From HLUCCA09 sp965277275 (GTDB lineage Bacteria > Pseudomonadota > Alphaproteobacteria > Rhodobacterales > Rhodobacteraceae), in the NCBI GenBank assembly GCA_965277275.1, contig CBDICG010000002.1:1860001-1924000 (forward strand): a DNA stretch of 64,000 nt. Direction: 5' to 3'. Below the pieces are notes generated by a model. That model searched no databases and was not told the origin of the DNA. It was given only the letters and a program-made list of their open reading frames with translations. Positions 45,154-54,421 of this stretch are shown piece by piece (within the stretch, counting starts at the first letter, position 1; every line of letters starts with the position of its first letter). Position numbers and translations under genes: made by a program.

Positions 45154-46182
45154 CTACATTTGCAGAACGATCCGGCCGTCAATGGTGCCGGCGCGCATCC
45201 GGTCGAAGATCGCGTTGATGTTTTCCAGCTTGTCCCAGCTATAGTGGGAGGCGACCTTGCCCTCACCCGCAAAGGCGAGCGCCTCCGTCAGGTCGTTGCG
45301 CGTGCCGACGATGGAGCCGCGAACCGTGATCCGCTGCAGCACGATCTCGAAGATCGGCAGCGGGAAGCTGCCCGGCGGCAATCCGACGAGCGACATGAAC
45401 CCGCCGCGCTTCAGGATCCCGATGGCCTGAGCGAACGCCTCGGTACTGACGGCTGTCACCAACACACCATCCACCTTGTGCCCTTGCTGCGTAAGCTCGG
45501 CCACGACATCCGTGTCGCGCGCATTGAGCACGATATCAGCGCCAAGGCTCGTCGCGAGAGCGAGCTTTTCGTCCGCCACGTCGATCGCGACGACATGGTA
45601 CCCCATCGCTTTCGCGTACTGGACAGCCATGTGTCCGAGGCCACCGATCCCGGAGATCGCGACCCAATCCCCCGGCTGTGCTTCGAGCTCCTTCAACCCC
45701 TTGTAGACGGTCACCCCGGCGCAGAGCACGGGCGCCGCATTTCCAAAGCTCAGGCCATCCGGCAGCCTGCCCACGTAGCTCGCATCCGCACGCACGAAGT
45801 CGGCATAGCCGCCATCCACCGAGTACCCGGTGTTCTGCTGGCTCTCACACAGCGTTTCCCAGCCGCCGATGCAATGCTCGCAATGTCCACACGCGGTGTG
45901 CAGCCAGGGCGCGCCCACCCGGTCACCTTCCTTGAGCCAGTCCACGCCCTCGCCCACGGCGGCGACTTCACCCACACCTTCGTGACCCGGGATGAAGGGT
46001 GGGCTTGGCTTTACCGGCCAGTCGCCTTCGGCCGCATGCAGATCCGTGTGGCAGACCCCCGAGGCGCGCACCCGGATCAGGACCTCGCCACGCCGCACCT
46101 CCGGAACAGGGACTTCGCGAATGTCGAGGGGGCGTCCAAGCGCGGTGACGACAGCGGCCTTCATGGTGTTCGGCAGGCTCAT
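45154..46182 (-). CDS. adhP: zinc-dependent alcohol dehydrogenase AdhP
   Basis: The 342-residue medium-chain dehydrogenase oxidises short-chain alcohols with NAD. Catalytic zinc ligands lie in SGVCHTDLHA and PGHEGVGEV, and the structural zinc site is CGHCEHCIGGWETLC. The nucleotide-binding motif is GIGGLGHMAVQYAKAMGYHV. The sequence AGVTVYKG and LPPGSFPLPIF resemble E. coli AdhP. The ATG at 46182 follows GAGGAGTTTCCC and was chosen over an upstream frame opening. It is divergent from ahcY. Confidence 0.93.
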   Translation of the reverse strand: MSLPNTMKAAVVTALGRPLDIREVPVPEVRRGEVLIRVRASGVCHTDLHAAEGDWPVKPSPPFIPGHEGVGEVAAVGEGVDWLKEGDRVGAPWLHTACGHCEHCIGGWETLCESQQNTGYSVDGGYADFVRADASYVGRLPDGLSFGNAAPVLCAGVTVYKGLKELEAQPGDWVAISGIGGLGHMAVQYAKAMGYHVVAIDVADEKLALATSLGADIVLNARDTDVVAELTQQGHKVDGVLVTAVSTEAFAQAIGILKRGGFMSLVGLPPGSFPLPIFEIVLQRITVRGSIVGTRNDLTEALAFAGEGKVASHYSWDKLENINAIFDRMRAGTIDGRIVLQM

Positions 46183-46329
46183 GGGAAACTCCTCTTGCAA
46201 ATGGTGTATATAAATTATGACATTTCCCACGATAAGCGCGCTTTACAGATTGGCTCAAGATGGAGGGGCAGGCCGAACTGACGCAGGCGGCGCTGCGCTG
46301 GCGTTGTCAGCCTATGGGCGCGGTGCTAC

Positions 46330-47766
46330 ATGCCCCCAAACCCTCACAAGTGGAGCGCACCCGTGCCCAAAGATTCGCCGGACTTCATCGTCAAAGACCT
46401 GACCCTCGCCGATTTCGGCCGCAAGGAGCTCGACATCGCCGAAACGGAGATGCCGGGTCTGATGGCGCTGCGCGAGGAATACGGCGCGAGCAAGCCGCTC
46501 GCGGGTGCCCGGATCGCCGGATCGCTCCACATGACGATCCAGACGGCTGTGCTGATCGAAACGCTTGTCGCTCTGGGCGCGGATGTGCGCTGGGCGTCGT
46601 GCAACATCTTCTCAACCCAGGATCACGCTGCGGCAGCAATCGCCAAGAGCGGGACGCCGGTCTTCGCGATCAAGGGCGAGACCCTGGAAGAATACTGGGA
46701 CTACGCCGACCGGATCTTCCGTTTCGACGAAGGCACGGCGAACATGATCCTCGATGATGGCGGCGACGCGACGCTCTACATTCTCATGGGCGCGCGTGTC
46801 GAGGAGGGCGAGACAGACCTGATCGCGGTTCCGACCTCGGAAGAGGAAGAGGCGCTCTTTGCACAGATCCGCAAGCGTCTGGCCGAAAGCCCGGGTTGGT
46901 TCGTCAAGCAGCGTGCGGCGATCAAGGGCGTCAGTGAAGAGACGACCACCGGCGTGATGCGGCTCTACAAGATGATGGAAAAGGGCCATCTGCCGTTCCC
47001 GGCGTTCAACGTGAACGACAGCGTCACAAAGTCGAAGTTCGACAACAAGTACGGTTGCAAGGAATCGCTTGTCGACGGCATTCGCCGGGCGACCGATACC
47101 ATGATGGCCGGCAAGGTTGCCGTGGTGTGCGGCTACGGGGATGTCGGCAAAGGCTCGGCGGCGTCGCTCGCGGGTGCGGGCGCACGCGTCGTGGTGACCG
47201 AAGCGGATCCGATCTGCGCGCTGCAGGCAGCGATGGACGGGTTTCAGGTTACAACCCTTGAGGACGTGGTCTCGACGGCCGATGTGTTCATCACGGCAAC
47301 CGGCAACAAGGATGTCATCCGGCTCGAGCACATGCGCGAGATGAAGGACATGGCGATTGTCGGCAACATCGGACACTTCGACAACGAGATCCAGGTCGCT
47401 CAGTTGAAGAACCACAAGTGGACGAACATCAAGGACCAGGTGGACATGATCGAGATGCCCTCCGGCAACCGGATCATTCTCCTGAGCGAGGGGCGGCTTC
47501 TGAACCTCGGCAATGCGACCGGGCACCCGTCCTTCGTGATGTCGGCCTCCTTCACCAACCAGGTTCTCGCGCAGCTCGAACTCTGGACAAAAGGCGATGA
47601 GTACGACAACGCCGTCCACGTTCTGCCCAAGCATCTGGACGAGAAAGTCGCGCGCCTGCATCTGGGCCGTATCGGTGTGAAGCTGACAGAGCTTCAGCCC
47701 GAACAGGCGGACTACATCGGCGTCACGCCTGAAGGCCCATTCAAGCCGGAGCACTACCGGTACTAG
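46330..47766 (+). CDS. ahcY: adenosylhomocysteinase
   Basis: AhcY splits S-adenosylhomocysteine into adenosine and homocysteine, relieving product inhibition of methyltransferases. The 478-residue protein has FIVKDLTLADFGRKELDIAE, CNIFSTQDHAAAAI, the NAD-binding VVCGYGDVGKGSAASLAGAGA and the C-terminal PEGPFKPEHYRY with the conserved Lys-Tyr pair. The ATG at 46330 gives a length slightly above usual; a GTG at 46363 (then PKDSPDF) is an alternative. It is divergent from adhP and followed by a perfect palindrome. Confidence 0.96.
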   Translation: MPPNPHKWSAPVPKDSPDFIVKDLTLADFGRKELDIAETEMPGLMALREEYGASKPLAGARIAGSLHMTIQTAVLIETLVALGADVRWASCNIFSTQDHAAAAIAKSGTPVFAIKGETLEEYWDYADRIFRFDEGTANMILDDGGDATLYILMGARVEEGETDLIAVPTSEEEEALFAQIRKRLAESPGWFVKQRAAIKGVSEETTTGVMRLYKMMEKGHLPFPAFNVNDSVTKSKFDNKYGCKESLVDGIRRATDTMMAGKVAVVCGYGDVGKGSAASLAGAGARVVVTEADPICALQAAMDGFQVTTLEDVVSTADVFITATGNKDVIRLEHMREMKDMAIVGNIGHFDNEIQVAQLKNHKWTNIKDQVDMIEMPSGNRIILLSEGRLLNLGNATGHPSFVMSASFTNQVLAQLELWTKGDEYDNAVHVLPKHLDEKVARLHLGRIGVKLTELQPEQADYIGVTPEGPFKPEHYRY

Positions 47767-47774
47767 CCGGGCCC

Positions 47775-47796
47775 CGATTTTTCGTACGAAAAATCG
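47775..47796. repeat. perfect 22-bp palindrome after ahcY
   Basis: Arms CGATTTTTCG and CGAAAAATCG flank a central TA, 8 bases after the ahcY stop. It can form a hairpin that is nearly bidirectionally symmetric, with T and A runs inside the stem. It may act as an attenuating or stabilising end of ahcY mRNA, or be a member of a dispersed repeat; only one copy was noticed in this window. Confidence 0.7.
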
Positions 47797-47874
47797 CTCT
47801 CTTCACAACCGTCCGGAGCGGGGTCTTGGCTCTGAAAGCCCAGCTGCGCCGGACGGGTCTTGTCGAGCGAGGTG

Positions 47875-48342
47875 TCAGTCGACGATGGCGGACATCTTCA
47901 TGGGCTTGTAGGACGCCTCGCCGATCTCGGTCGCGTTCACGGGGACCTGAACGACATAGGGCACACCCAAACGGACCGAGCGCGCATAGTAGACCAGCGT
48001 CGAGCCGTCATAGGTCGGTACCTTGATCGCATCGAGGTCGGGCATGCCGAAGTCTCGCAAGCGCGTTACCCCCTGCTGCCATGTCGCGTTCGGGTCTTCC
48101 GAGGCGATCTGCGCTCTGTAGGCCTCGGCAAAGGTGCCCGGGTCTTCGATCACCTCGTATTGGAACTGCCGGGCGAAGTGATTGACCATCTTCGCAAGCT
48201 CGGTCGTGTGCTCGCCCGTGATCATGCCGGGGTAGCGGTCCAGCACATCCTGCTGGGTCCCTTGGGTGGATCGCTCGATGATGGCGATGGGGTCACCGGC
48301 GCGATCGACGGAGTAAAGAACGTTCGGGGCTTCGTCTGACAT
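47875..48342 (-). CDS. hypothetical protein downstream of the large protein
   Basis: The 155-residue product is acidic, with no signal peptide, membrane segment or family that I recognise. It appears globular, with helical first half (TTELAKMVNHFARQFQYEV) and beta-rich second half (STLVYYARSVRLGVPYVVQV). It starts 21 bases after the stop of the 1292-residue protein gene in the same orientation, with AGGAGAGACAG before its ATG. This suggests co-expression and perhaps direct partnership (chaperone, adaptor or inhibitor). Function unknown. Confidence 0.75.
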   Translation of the reverse strand: MSDEAPNVLYSVDRAGDPIAIIERSTQGTQQDVLDRYPGMITGEHTTELAKMVNHFARQFQYEVIEDPGTFAEAYRAQIASEDPNATWQQGVTRLRDFGMPDLDAIKVPTYDGSTLVYYARSVRLGVPYVVQVPVNATEIGEASYKPMKMSAIVD

Positions 48343-48363
48343 CTGTCTCTCCTCGCTCCTCGA

Positions 48364-51300
48364 TTATGGTCCGGGGGCCGGCGCCGCCGGCGGTGCAGGT
48401 TGGTTCTCGTACCACATGGTATCCTCCCAATCTGCGCCCGTAAGGTGCATTTCGCCGGAAGGCAGCGATTTGCTCCACATTCGAGGTTCGCCTGTCATTG
48501 GATCTGGTGCGATCACGAATTCCGTGCGGCCTTCGGCATCTCCCCAGTTGCTGTCGGCCACTGTGAACTGCGGCAGGGGCGTCACGCGCGCTGCCGTATT
48601 CGAGAGCCATGCATCCATCATCGCGACATGGCCCTGGCGCACGGTGACAGCTTTGGCATCGCGCTGCGCATTGGTGCAGGGCCTTCCAGCCGCAACTTCA
48701 TCGGCTTGCCAGCCGGCCGCGTCGTCGGCGGACACCTTGTCGAGGTAGTCACTGTAGGCCGCCATGATCGCGGTGCGCATTTCGGCAGGCGAGGTTTCGG
48801 CCGTCGGGATGTTGACGTTGTTGGCGCGGTCTAGAATGGTAGCCCGGTCCGCTGGCGCACTGCCATCCCAGCGCCCGATGCGCGTGCGGAAGCTTGTCAG
48901 CACTTCTTCGGCCTGGTGTTCCGCGAGATCGCCGTTGGCGATTTCACGCCCTGGATCGACCAGGTGATCCTGCATGTTCTGGGCGAAGTTGCCCGGGCCT
49001 CCCTCCTGGAGTGGCGCGAGCGAGGGGTGATCCGGCAATCCGTTGAAGGAGTGGATGCCGTTTGTGCTGATCGCCACCATGTCGGAGCTTGAGGCGTCGA
49101 ATTGATTCAGCAGGCCGGTGAGCACCTGTTGCGTCCGGACGCCCTGCGTGTTCGCCGCAGCTTCGGCAGGGGTCTCCGCGCCAAGGAAGAAGACGTCCTG
49201 CTGCACCTGTCCGGTGATGACCTCGTCGGCCTCGGTGGCAAAGCCGCCGCCGCCAAGATCCCATGGAGACCGGCCATTGGCATGGATCATGGAGTCGAGG
49301 TAACCGCGCGACGAGACCGTAGTCGCGATTTCCACGCGGCGTGGGTCGTCGGCGGCGAGGCCGAGCGCGGATATGACGCGCTCGGTGACGGCTTCGACAA
49401 ACAGCGCCTCGTTGTTGATGACTCGCCGCGCGCCCGGGCCCTGCACTTGGATGGTGAAGTACCCGCCGTGGTCGGAGGCACCGTCCGCCGCTTGCTCGGG
49501 GCTTTGGGCCAGAGCGTCGTACTCCACAATGAACGCGGCTTCGAGCACCCCTCGAACGATGGCCTCATCCAACGCCCAATTGTCTGAGCCGGCGGCGCTC
49601 TCTGCGTCGGTGCCGGTGCCGACGGGGCCGCGCAGGCCATCCATCGCGTTGTTGAAGGCGGCGTTCATCGCGGTGTCACGATCGTTGCCGGGCATGTCCG
49701 CCATGACCGTCGCGACGGAGTATTCGAAGCTCCGGATCAGCGGGTCTTCATGGGGGGCAAACGACATCACGGCCGGGATCGCATCCATACCGTTGGCCGG
49801 TTGGTATTCTCCGGTCTCGGCGATGTTTGCGTAGTTCTCCATCGCCGCTAGCGGATCCTGCTCGGACAGGCGGCGGATCCCGGCTGTCGCGAAACATGAC
49901 CCCACATCGCCCTGATGGACCGGGGTCATGAGGGACATCATGACAGACTGGCGCGCATCCTCTGCCGAGGGGTCGACGAGGGTCCGGTTGATATCTGCCG
50001 ACCGGGCAACGAGTGCGGCCCCTGCACCCTCTGGTTTGTCGACTCCCTGAAGGATCCCTTCGGCTCGCTGACGATTGGTGTCGTCCGACAACATCTCGTA
50101 CATGTCCGAGACGCGGCCGTTCACCTCCGGGGCCGGCTCGTCGATCACGTCCGGGTTGAAGCGCAAATGACCCAGCGCGTTCTGCGCCGCCTCGCTTTCG
50201 GTATCGATCGACCCGTCCGGCGACATCACGGTGTCGGTGACGTAGTGGGTCCGCTCGCGCTGTCGCAGATTGACGTCTTGCCGATCCCAGGCGGCGAAAT
50301 CCTCGTCCGTGGCGCCTGCGCCGGGGTAGGGTGGGCGAGTGGCCTCGGGCACCGGCTCACTTACCAGATGGCCGCCGCCTTCAATGTAGCTCTCTGCATC
50401 CTGCATGAAGCCAGCGCCTTCGCCGTTGGCCCCGCGCACGAGGTTCTGGGCGTAGGTCACACCGTCGAAGCCCTCCGGCGGCTGGTTGCCCTCGCCATCG
50501 GCAAATCCGTTGTCGATGTGATTGCAGAGCATCTCCATGCCCCCTGCGATCTCATCGGGATTCTCGGAGGTGGACGCCGTCTGGACCGCGAAGTTCGCGA
50601 GATCGGGCTCGCGCGTGTACGCCTCGACGAACTGGGCCGCGCTTTGGTCGGAGAACGGACGCGGCGCGGACGGCGAGAGCGGTCCGAGGGTTATCGCCTG
50701 CGTCAGTTGCTGCTTGCCCTGTGCGGCTTGCCCTTTGCTCTCCGCTGTCTCCAGCTCGCCGGATGCGACCCCCAACTCGGCCTCGGCCGATGCGATGGCG
50801 GCATCGCGACCCTCGCCCTCGGGCATGGCCTCGGCCGCATCAAGGGCGGCTTGCGCTTGGTCGCGGCGGGTTTCGGCGGCGACACGCTCGGCTTCGATCT
50901 GGGCCAACAGCTCTGGGGTGACGGGTGTGCCCGGGCCAAGCACGCCGTCGAACTCGGCCATTGCTTCCCGCGCGGCGGATGCCGTTTCGGGATGCTCGCC
51001 TTCAATGGCCGAGATCTGCTCGGCCGTCTCCATCATCGTGGTGAGGCGGGTCATCTCCTCGGCGATGCGCACCACGGCCGTCGGATCTGAGGCAACAGCG
51101 AGGAACGCTTGCGCCAGTTGCTCTTGCTGGGCGGCAATCGCTTCGCGTTCAGCATGGCGGGGATTGCCGGTGAGCTCGTCTGCCGTCTCCCCGAGGGACT
51201 GCATCACATCCCCGAACGCGCTGCCGATCGAGCCCATGGCATCGTCGAGAGTGGATGGAAGCTCGGAAAGGCCCAGCCTGCCTTCGAGCGCGGAGCTGAT

Positions 51301-52242
51301 GTTCGGCAGGTTGATCATCGAGCCGATAGGCCCGCCGATCGCTTGCGAGATGCTCCCGGCTATCCCGCCGAGCATGCCGGTTTCCGACTTTTCCGGTGTT
51401 GCTTCGCCGGGCGCGGCTTGTGCAGCCTCGCCTTCCGCCGGGGGGCGCTCCGACGCGCCGTCTCCCTCCCCGGTGCTGGGGGCCGTCGGTGTGAGTTCGA
51501 TACCCGCCTTTTCGAGTGTCGTGCGCAGAAGGGCCAGGACCTTGCCGGCCTTCGGGGGCGCTTCCTCCAGATCGCTTTCAAAGAGCTCGCCGAGCTTGCC
51601 GACCTTTTTGCCGACGCCCTTCGGGGCGGTCTCGACAGCATGCTCGACACGCGGCTTCAGCTCTTCGTACTCCCCGCGGAGGCGCGTGCGCATCTCCTCT
51701 TCCGACTCACCGGCGTTCTCTTCGGCGGCGGGTGCGGCGGGCGCGGCGGCTGGAGACGCCTCGGTGTCGGGGGCGGCGTGCTCTTCGTCGCCACCGGTGG
51801 ACGCCGGAATGTCCTCGCCTTCGGGCTCGGCGGGCCGAGCCCGTGCTTCGACGCCGTCCTCCTCTTCGGTCTCCTCGTCATCGTCCTCCAGCAATTCGCC
51901 GCCGGCGGCCATGATCATGATCTTGTATTTCTGGCCCCGCTCGCGGAAGTGCTGCTTGGCTAAGCGACTGAGAGCACGGGGAGGTTTTTCGTCTTCGCAG
52001 ACAAATTCGATGTTCTTGCCGTTGACCCGAAGGATGCCCTGAGCACCCTTGGAGCCGCCGCCAGCGGCCTTGGCCTTGCGGCGCATGACGTCGGCAGGCT
52101 TTTTGGGATCGGCCTCGATAAAGAGGCCCTCCTTGCCGATGAGCATGGCAAACGAATGTTCTCGTTTGCGTGCACTGGCGATCAATGTGCCAAGTGCTTC
52201 GCCCTCTTCCTTCAGTTCTGCCGGAGATTTCTTCTTTGCCAT
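48364..52242 (-). CDS. large uncharacterised protein with putative papain-like cysteine peptidase region
   Basis: The 1292-residue product (ATG at 52242; a TTG 21 codons upstream is less likely) has no known full-length relative that I can name. Residues 1-118 look like a small alpha/beta domain (SFAMLIGKEGLFIEAD, GILRVNGKNIEFVCED). Residues 119-290 are acidic and Ala/Pro/Glu-rich. 290-360 is Gly-rich and hydrophobic, and 440-510 is helical, coiled-coil-like. At 776-786 HQGDVGSCFAT aligns with the papain Q19...C25 pattern (Q777, C783). H1064 or H1205 (QGHVAMMDAW) and VADSNWGD (D1230, N1232, W1233) could complete a triad. No signal peptide is visible. Substrate and role unknown. Confidence 0.75.
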   Translation of the reverse strand: MAKKKSPAELKEEGEALGTLIASARKREHSFAMLIGKEGLFIEADPKKPADVMRRKAKAAGGGSKGAQGILRVNGKNIEFVCEDEKPPRALSRLAKQHFRERGQKYKIMIMAAGGELLEDDDEETEEEDGVEARARPAEPEGEDIPASTGGDEEHAAPDTEASPAAAPAAPAAEENAGESEEEMRTRLRGEYEELKPRVEHAVETAPKGVGKKVGKLGELFESDLEEAPPKAGKVLALLRTTLEKAGIELTPTAPSTGEGDGASERPPAEGEAAQAAPGEATPEKSETGMLGGIAGSISQAIGGPIGSMINLPNISSALEGRLGLSELPSTLDDAMGSIGSAFGDVMQSLGETADELTGNPRHAEREAIAAQQEQLAQAFLAVASDPTAVVRIAEEMTRLTTMMETAEQISAIEGEHPETASAAREAMAEFDGVLGPGTPVTPELLAQIEAERVAAETRRDQAQAALDAAEAMPEGEGRDAAIASAEAELGVASGELETAESKGQAAQGKQQLTQAITLGPLSPSAPRPFSDQSAAQFVEAYTREPDLANFAVQTASTSENPDEIAGGMEMLCNHIDNGFADGEGNQPPEGFDGVTYAQNLVRGANGEGAGFMQDAESYIEGGGHLVSEPVPEATRPPYPGAGATDEDFAAWDRQDVNLRQRERTHYVTDTVMSPDGSIDTESEAAQNALGHLRFNPDVIDEPAPEVNGRVSDMYEMLSDDTNRQRAEGILQGVDKPEGAGAALVARSADINRTLVDPSAEDARQSVMMSLMTPVHQGDVGSCFATAGIRRLSEQDPLAAMENYANIAETGEYQPANGMDAIPAVMSFAPHEDPLIRSFEYSVATVMADMPGNDRDTAMNAAFNNAMDGLRGPVGTGTDAESAAGSDNWALDEAIVRGVLEAAFIVEYDALAQSPEQAADGASDHGGYFTIQVQGPGARRVINNEALFVEAVTERVISALGLAADDPRRVEIATTVSSRGYLDSMIHANGRSPWDLGGGGFATEADEVITGQVQQDVFFLGAETPAEAAANTQGVRTQQVLTGLLNQFDASSSDMVAISTNGIHSFNGLPDHPSLAPLQEGGPGNFAQNMQDHLVDPGREIANGDLAEHQAEEVLTSFRTRIGRWDGSAPADRATILDRANNVNIPTAETSPAEMRTAIMAAYSDYLDKVSADDAAGWQADEVAAGRPCTNAQRDAKAVTVRQGHVAMMDAWLSNTAARVTPLPQFTVADSNWGDAEGRTEFVIAPDPMTGEPRMWSKSLPSGEMHLTGADWEDTMWYENQPAPPAAPAPGP

Positions 52243-52450
52243 CGAACCCACGCCCACCTTGCCGCTAACGTTTCGCAGAGTAACACTCGTTCGCGTCTTG
52301 GCCAAACACGGTGTTCTGCGTCGTTATGTCTATGGTGCAATACTCGGGCTGCGCACAGTCCACGCGACGCGCGGAGTAGGTAGGTTAGGTCGGGTCCAGG
52401 GCGGCGCAGCGCCGCCCCGGTTCGGTCACGTCTCGTCCGTTGGGCGCGGT

Positions 52451-54100
52451 CTACGCCCAGTAGAGCCTGTCGATCCGGATCTCCTGGGCGACATGTACAT
52501 CAAAGCCCATCAGCCCTTCCTTGCAGTGGTTGTACATGGAGCGCCAATAGGGCTGAATGATCACCCCCTCGTCGACCATGATCTGCTGGGCCCGGCCCAT
52601 GAGCTCGCGGCGGGCCTCAAGATCGGGCTCGCCCAGCGCTTCGGTGACGATCTCGTCAAATTCGGCGTTTTCGAAGCTGGCCTCGTTCCATGGTTCGCCC
52701 GTGCGGTACGCGATCGCAAGGGTCGTGACGCCAAGGGCACGGTGATTCCAGTTGGTGACGGAGAAGGGGTAGTCGGCCCAGTTGTTCCAGAACGAATTCG
52801 ACGGATAGACGGTGCGCTTGATCGGAATGCCCGCGTCGCGGATCTGTGCGCCGATGGCGTCCGCCGTATCGCGCCAGAACCCTCCGTCGAGCGAGATGAG
52901 GTCGTGCTCGAAATCGGCCTGTCCGGCCTCTGCCATCAGGGCAGCCGCCTGCTCGGGATCGTAGGGGGCCGGCCCGATATCCGCATATTCGGGGTGGATC
53001 GGGCAGACGTGGTGGTTCTCGGCAGCGGCGCCGAGGCCGGAATAGCCGAGCTCCAGGACCGTGGCGTTGTTTACCGCGAGGGCCAGCGCCTTGCGCACGC
53101 GCAGATCGTCATAGGGCGGCTGATTCTGCTTGGGGCGGGCAAGGATCGTACCTGCGGACACAACCTCGTTCTCGCGCCATCCCGGGATCACCTGGAAGAG
53201 CTGGACGAACTCGCCCTCCGTCGCATGGACAGCGTCGACCTCGTCGCTTTCGGCCGCATTGAAGAAGGCGGCCGGGTCGACCCCCATGTCGATGAAGTTG
53301 ATCTCGTCCATGAAGGCGCCGTTTTCGGCATCCCACCACGCATGATCCGCGTTCCGGACAAGCTTGCCGGAGTCGCCGGGCGTATACTCCGCCGGAAGAT
53401 ACGCCCCGGTGCCCTTGGGATTGTCGAGCATCGTCTCGGCGTCGAAGCCCTCCGGCACGATGGCCGCCGGATATTCCGCGAGGCTTGGGATGATCGAGAT
53501 GTCGGGGCCGGGCAGATTGAGCTGCACGGTCAGATCGTCGACGACTTCGATCACGCCGGGGATGGCGCGGTTCGTGTCGTTGTCGATCATGACGCCAAAG
53601 CGGGACGCCATGGAATTACCCTCGAAATCCCGCTCGCACATCCGCTCGATGTTGCGCGCGACGTCGGCGGCGGTGAACGGCGTGCCGTCGTTCCACACCA
53701 CACCGGGACGGACACGCAGGGTGTAGACAGTCGCGTCGTCACTGACTTCCCAGCTTTCGAGCAGCTTCGGCGTGATGGTGCCGTCGTTTTCGTACTGTGC
53801 GAGGTACTCCAGCCAGCCGCGGGAAAAGTTCGCCAGCATGTTGAAGTCGTAGGTGCGCGGGTCCTTCATGGCACGCAATTCGCCCTGAATCCGGCACGAG
53901 CCTCCGCGATTGGGCGTTCCTTGCGCGTAGGCGGGCGCGCTCAGCCCGAGCATCGCATAGGCCGTCGCGGCAGTTGCGCCGAAGGCTGTCGCCATGGCGA
54001 GGAACTCACGCCGCGAGACGGCGTCTCCGGCGACGCGCGCCGTGGCAGCGGAATGGTGCAGGTGATCGGGCAGTGGCGTGCCCGCTCTGGAACGGAACAT
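52451..54100 (-). CDS. ABC transporter substrate-binding protein, family 5, Tat-exported
   Basis: The 549-residue protein matches family 5 (peptide/nickel/opine-type) solute-binding proteins: LAEYPAAIVPEGF, VNNATVLELGYSGLG and YTLRVRPGVVWNDGTPFTAADV (given in part). The N-terminus carries a twin-arginine signal SRREFLAMATAFGATAATAY ending near APAYA, so it should be exported folded. The ATG at 54100 follows AGGAGAG. No permease or ATPase genes are adjacent on either side within the window, so it is an orphan binding protein here. Substrate not predictable. Confidence 0.9.
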   Translation of the reverse strand: MFRSRAGTPLPDHLHHSAATARVAGDAVSRREFLAMATAFGATAATAYAMLGLSAPAYAQGTPNRGGSCRIQGELRAMKDPRTYDFNMLANFSRGWLEYLAQYENDGTITPKLLESWEVSDDATVYTLRVRPGVVWNDGTPFTAADVARNIERMCERDFEGNSMASRFGVMIDNDTNRAIPGVIEVVDDLTVQLNLPGPDISIIPSLAEYPAAIVPEGFDAETMLDNPKGTGAYLPAEYTPGDSGKLVRNADHAWWDAENGAFMDEINFIDMGVDPAAFFNAAESDEVDAVHATEGEFVQLFQVIPGWRENEVVSAGTILARPKQNQPPYDDLRVRKALALAVNNATVLELGYSGLGAAAENHHVCPIHPEYADIGPAPYDPEQAAALMAEAGQADFEHDLISLDGGFWRDTADAIGAQIRDAGIPIKRTVYPSNSFWNNWADYPFSVTNWNHRALGVTTLAIAYRTGEPWNEASFENAEFDEIVTEALGEPDLEARRELMGRAQQIMVDEGVIIQPYWRSMYNHCKEGLMGFDVHVAQEIRIDRLYWA

Positions 54101-54421
54101 GGGTTTCTCTCCTGTCAGTTGGGATACGGTGCGCCCGTGCAGGATCGGAGGCCTGCGATGGTCCTGGTCGGATTGCCGGGGTTTGCGCGCACAAAGGGTC
54201 CTTTCCACGCAAATGCATGACGGCCCTGTTTTTCAGTTCCTGTGCCAGAGGACCGGCAAAGCGTATCCACGCAAGTCGAACGCGCAAGCCCGCTGGGCCG
54301 GATGCGACCACAGCGCGCGGCAGGGTGCCCAAGGATGCAGCAAATGCACGGAAGATTGGCGCACCGATCCCATTGGAGCAGGTCAGGGATCGTCTTCTGA
54401 TCGAAGAACCGCCCAGAATCG
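54101..54421. other. intergenic, 321 bases
   Basis: This lies between the start of the solute-binding protein gene and the stop of the 113-residue hypothetical gene. It presumably holds the promoter of the former. Open frames here are short and carry no ribosome-binding site; I see no RNA gene, repeat or clear promoter. Confidence 0.5.

Noticed and set aside
46230..46329. Possible S-adenosylhomocysteine riboswitch before ahcY
   Set aside because: The leader is GC-rich with some hairpin potential, and SAH riboswitches often precede ahcY, but I could not fit the conserved core and the distance to the start is short.
50522..52042. Long rightward frame opposite the 1292-residue gene
   Set aside because: Ser/Ala-rich low-complexity product typical of a shadow frame. 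The leftward frame has a start, partner gene and papain-like motif.
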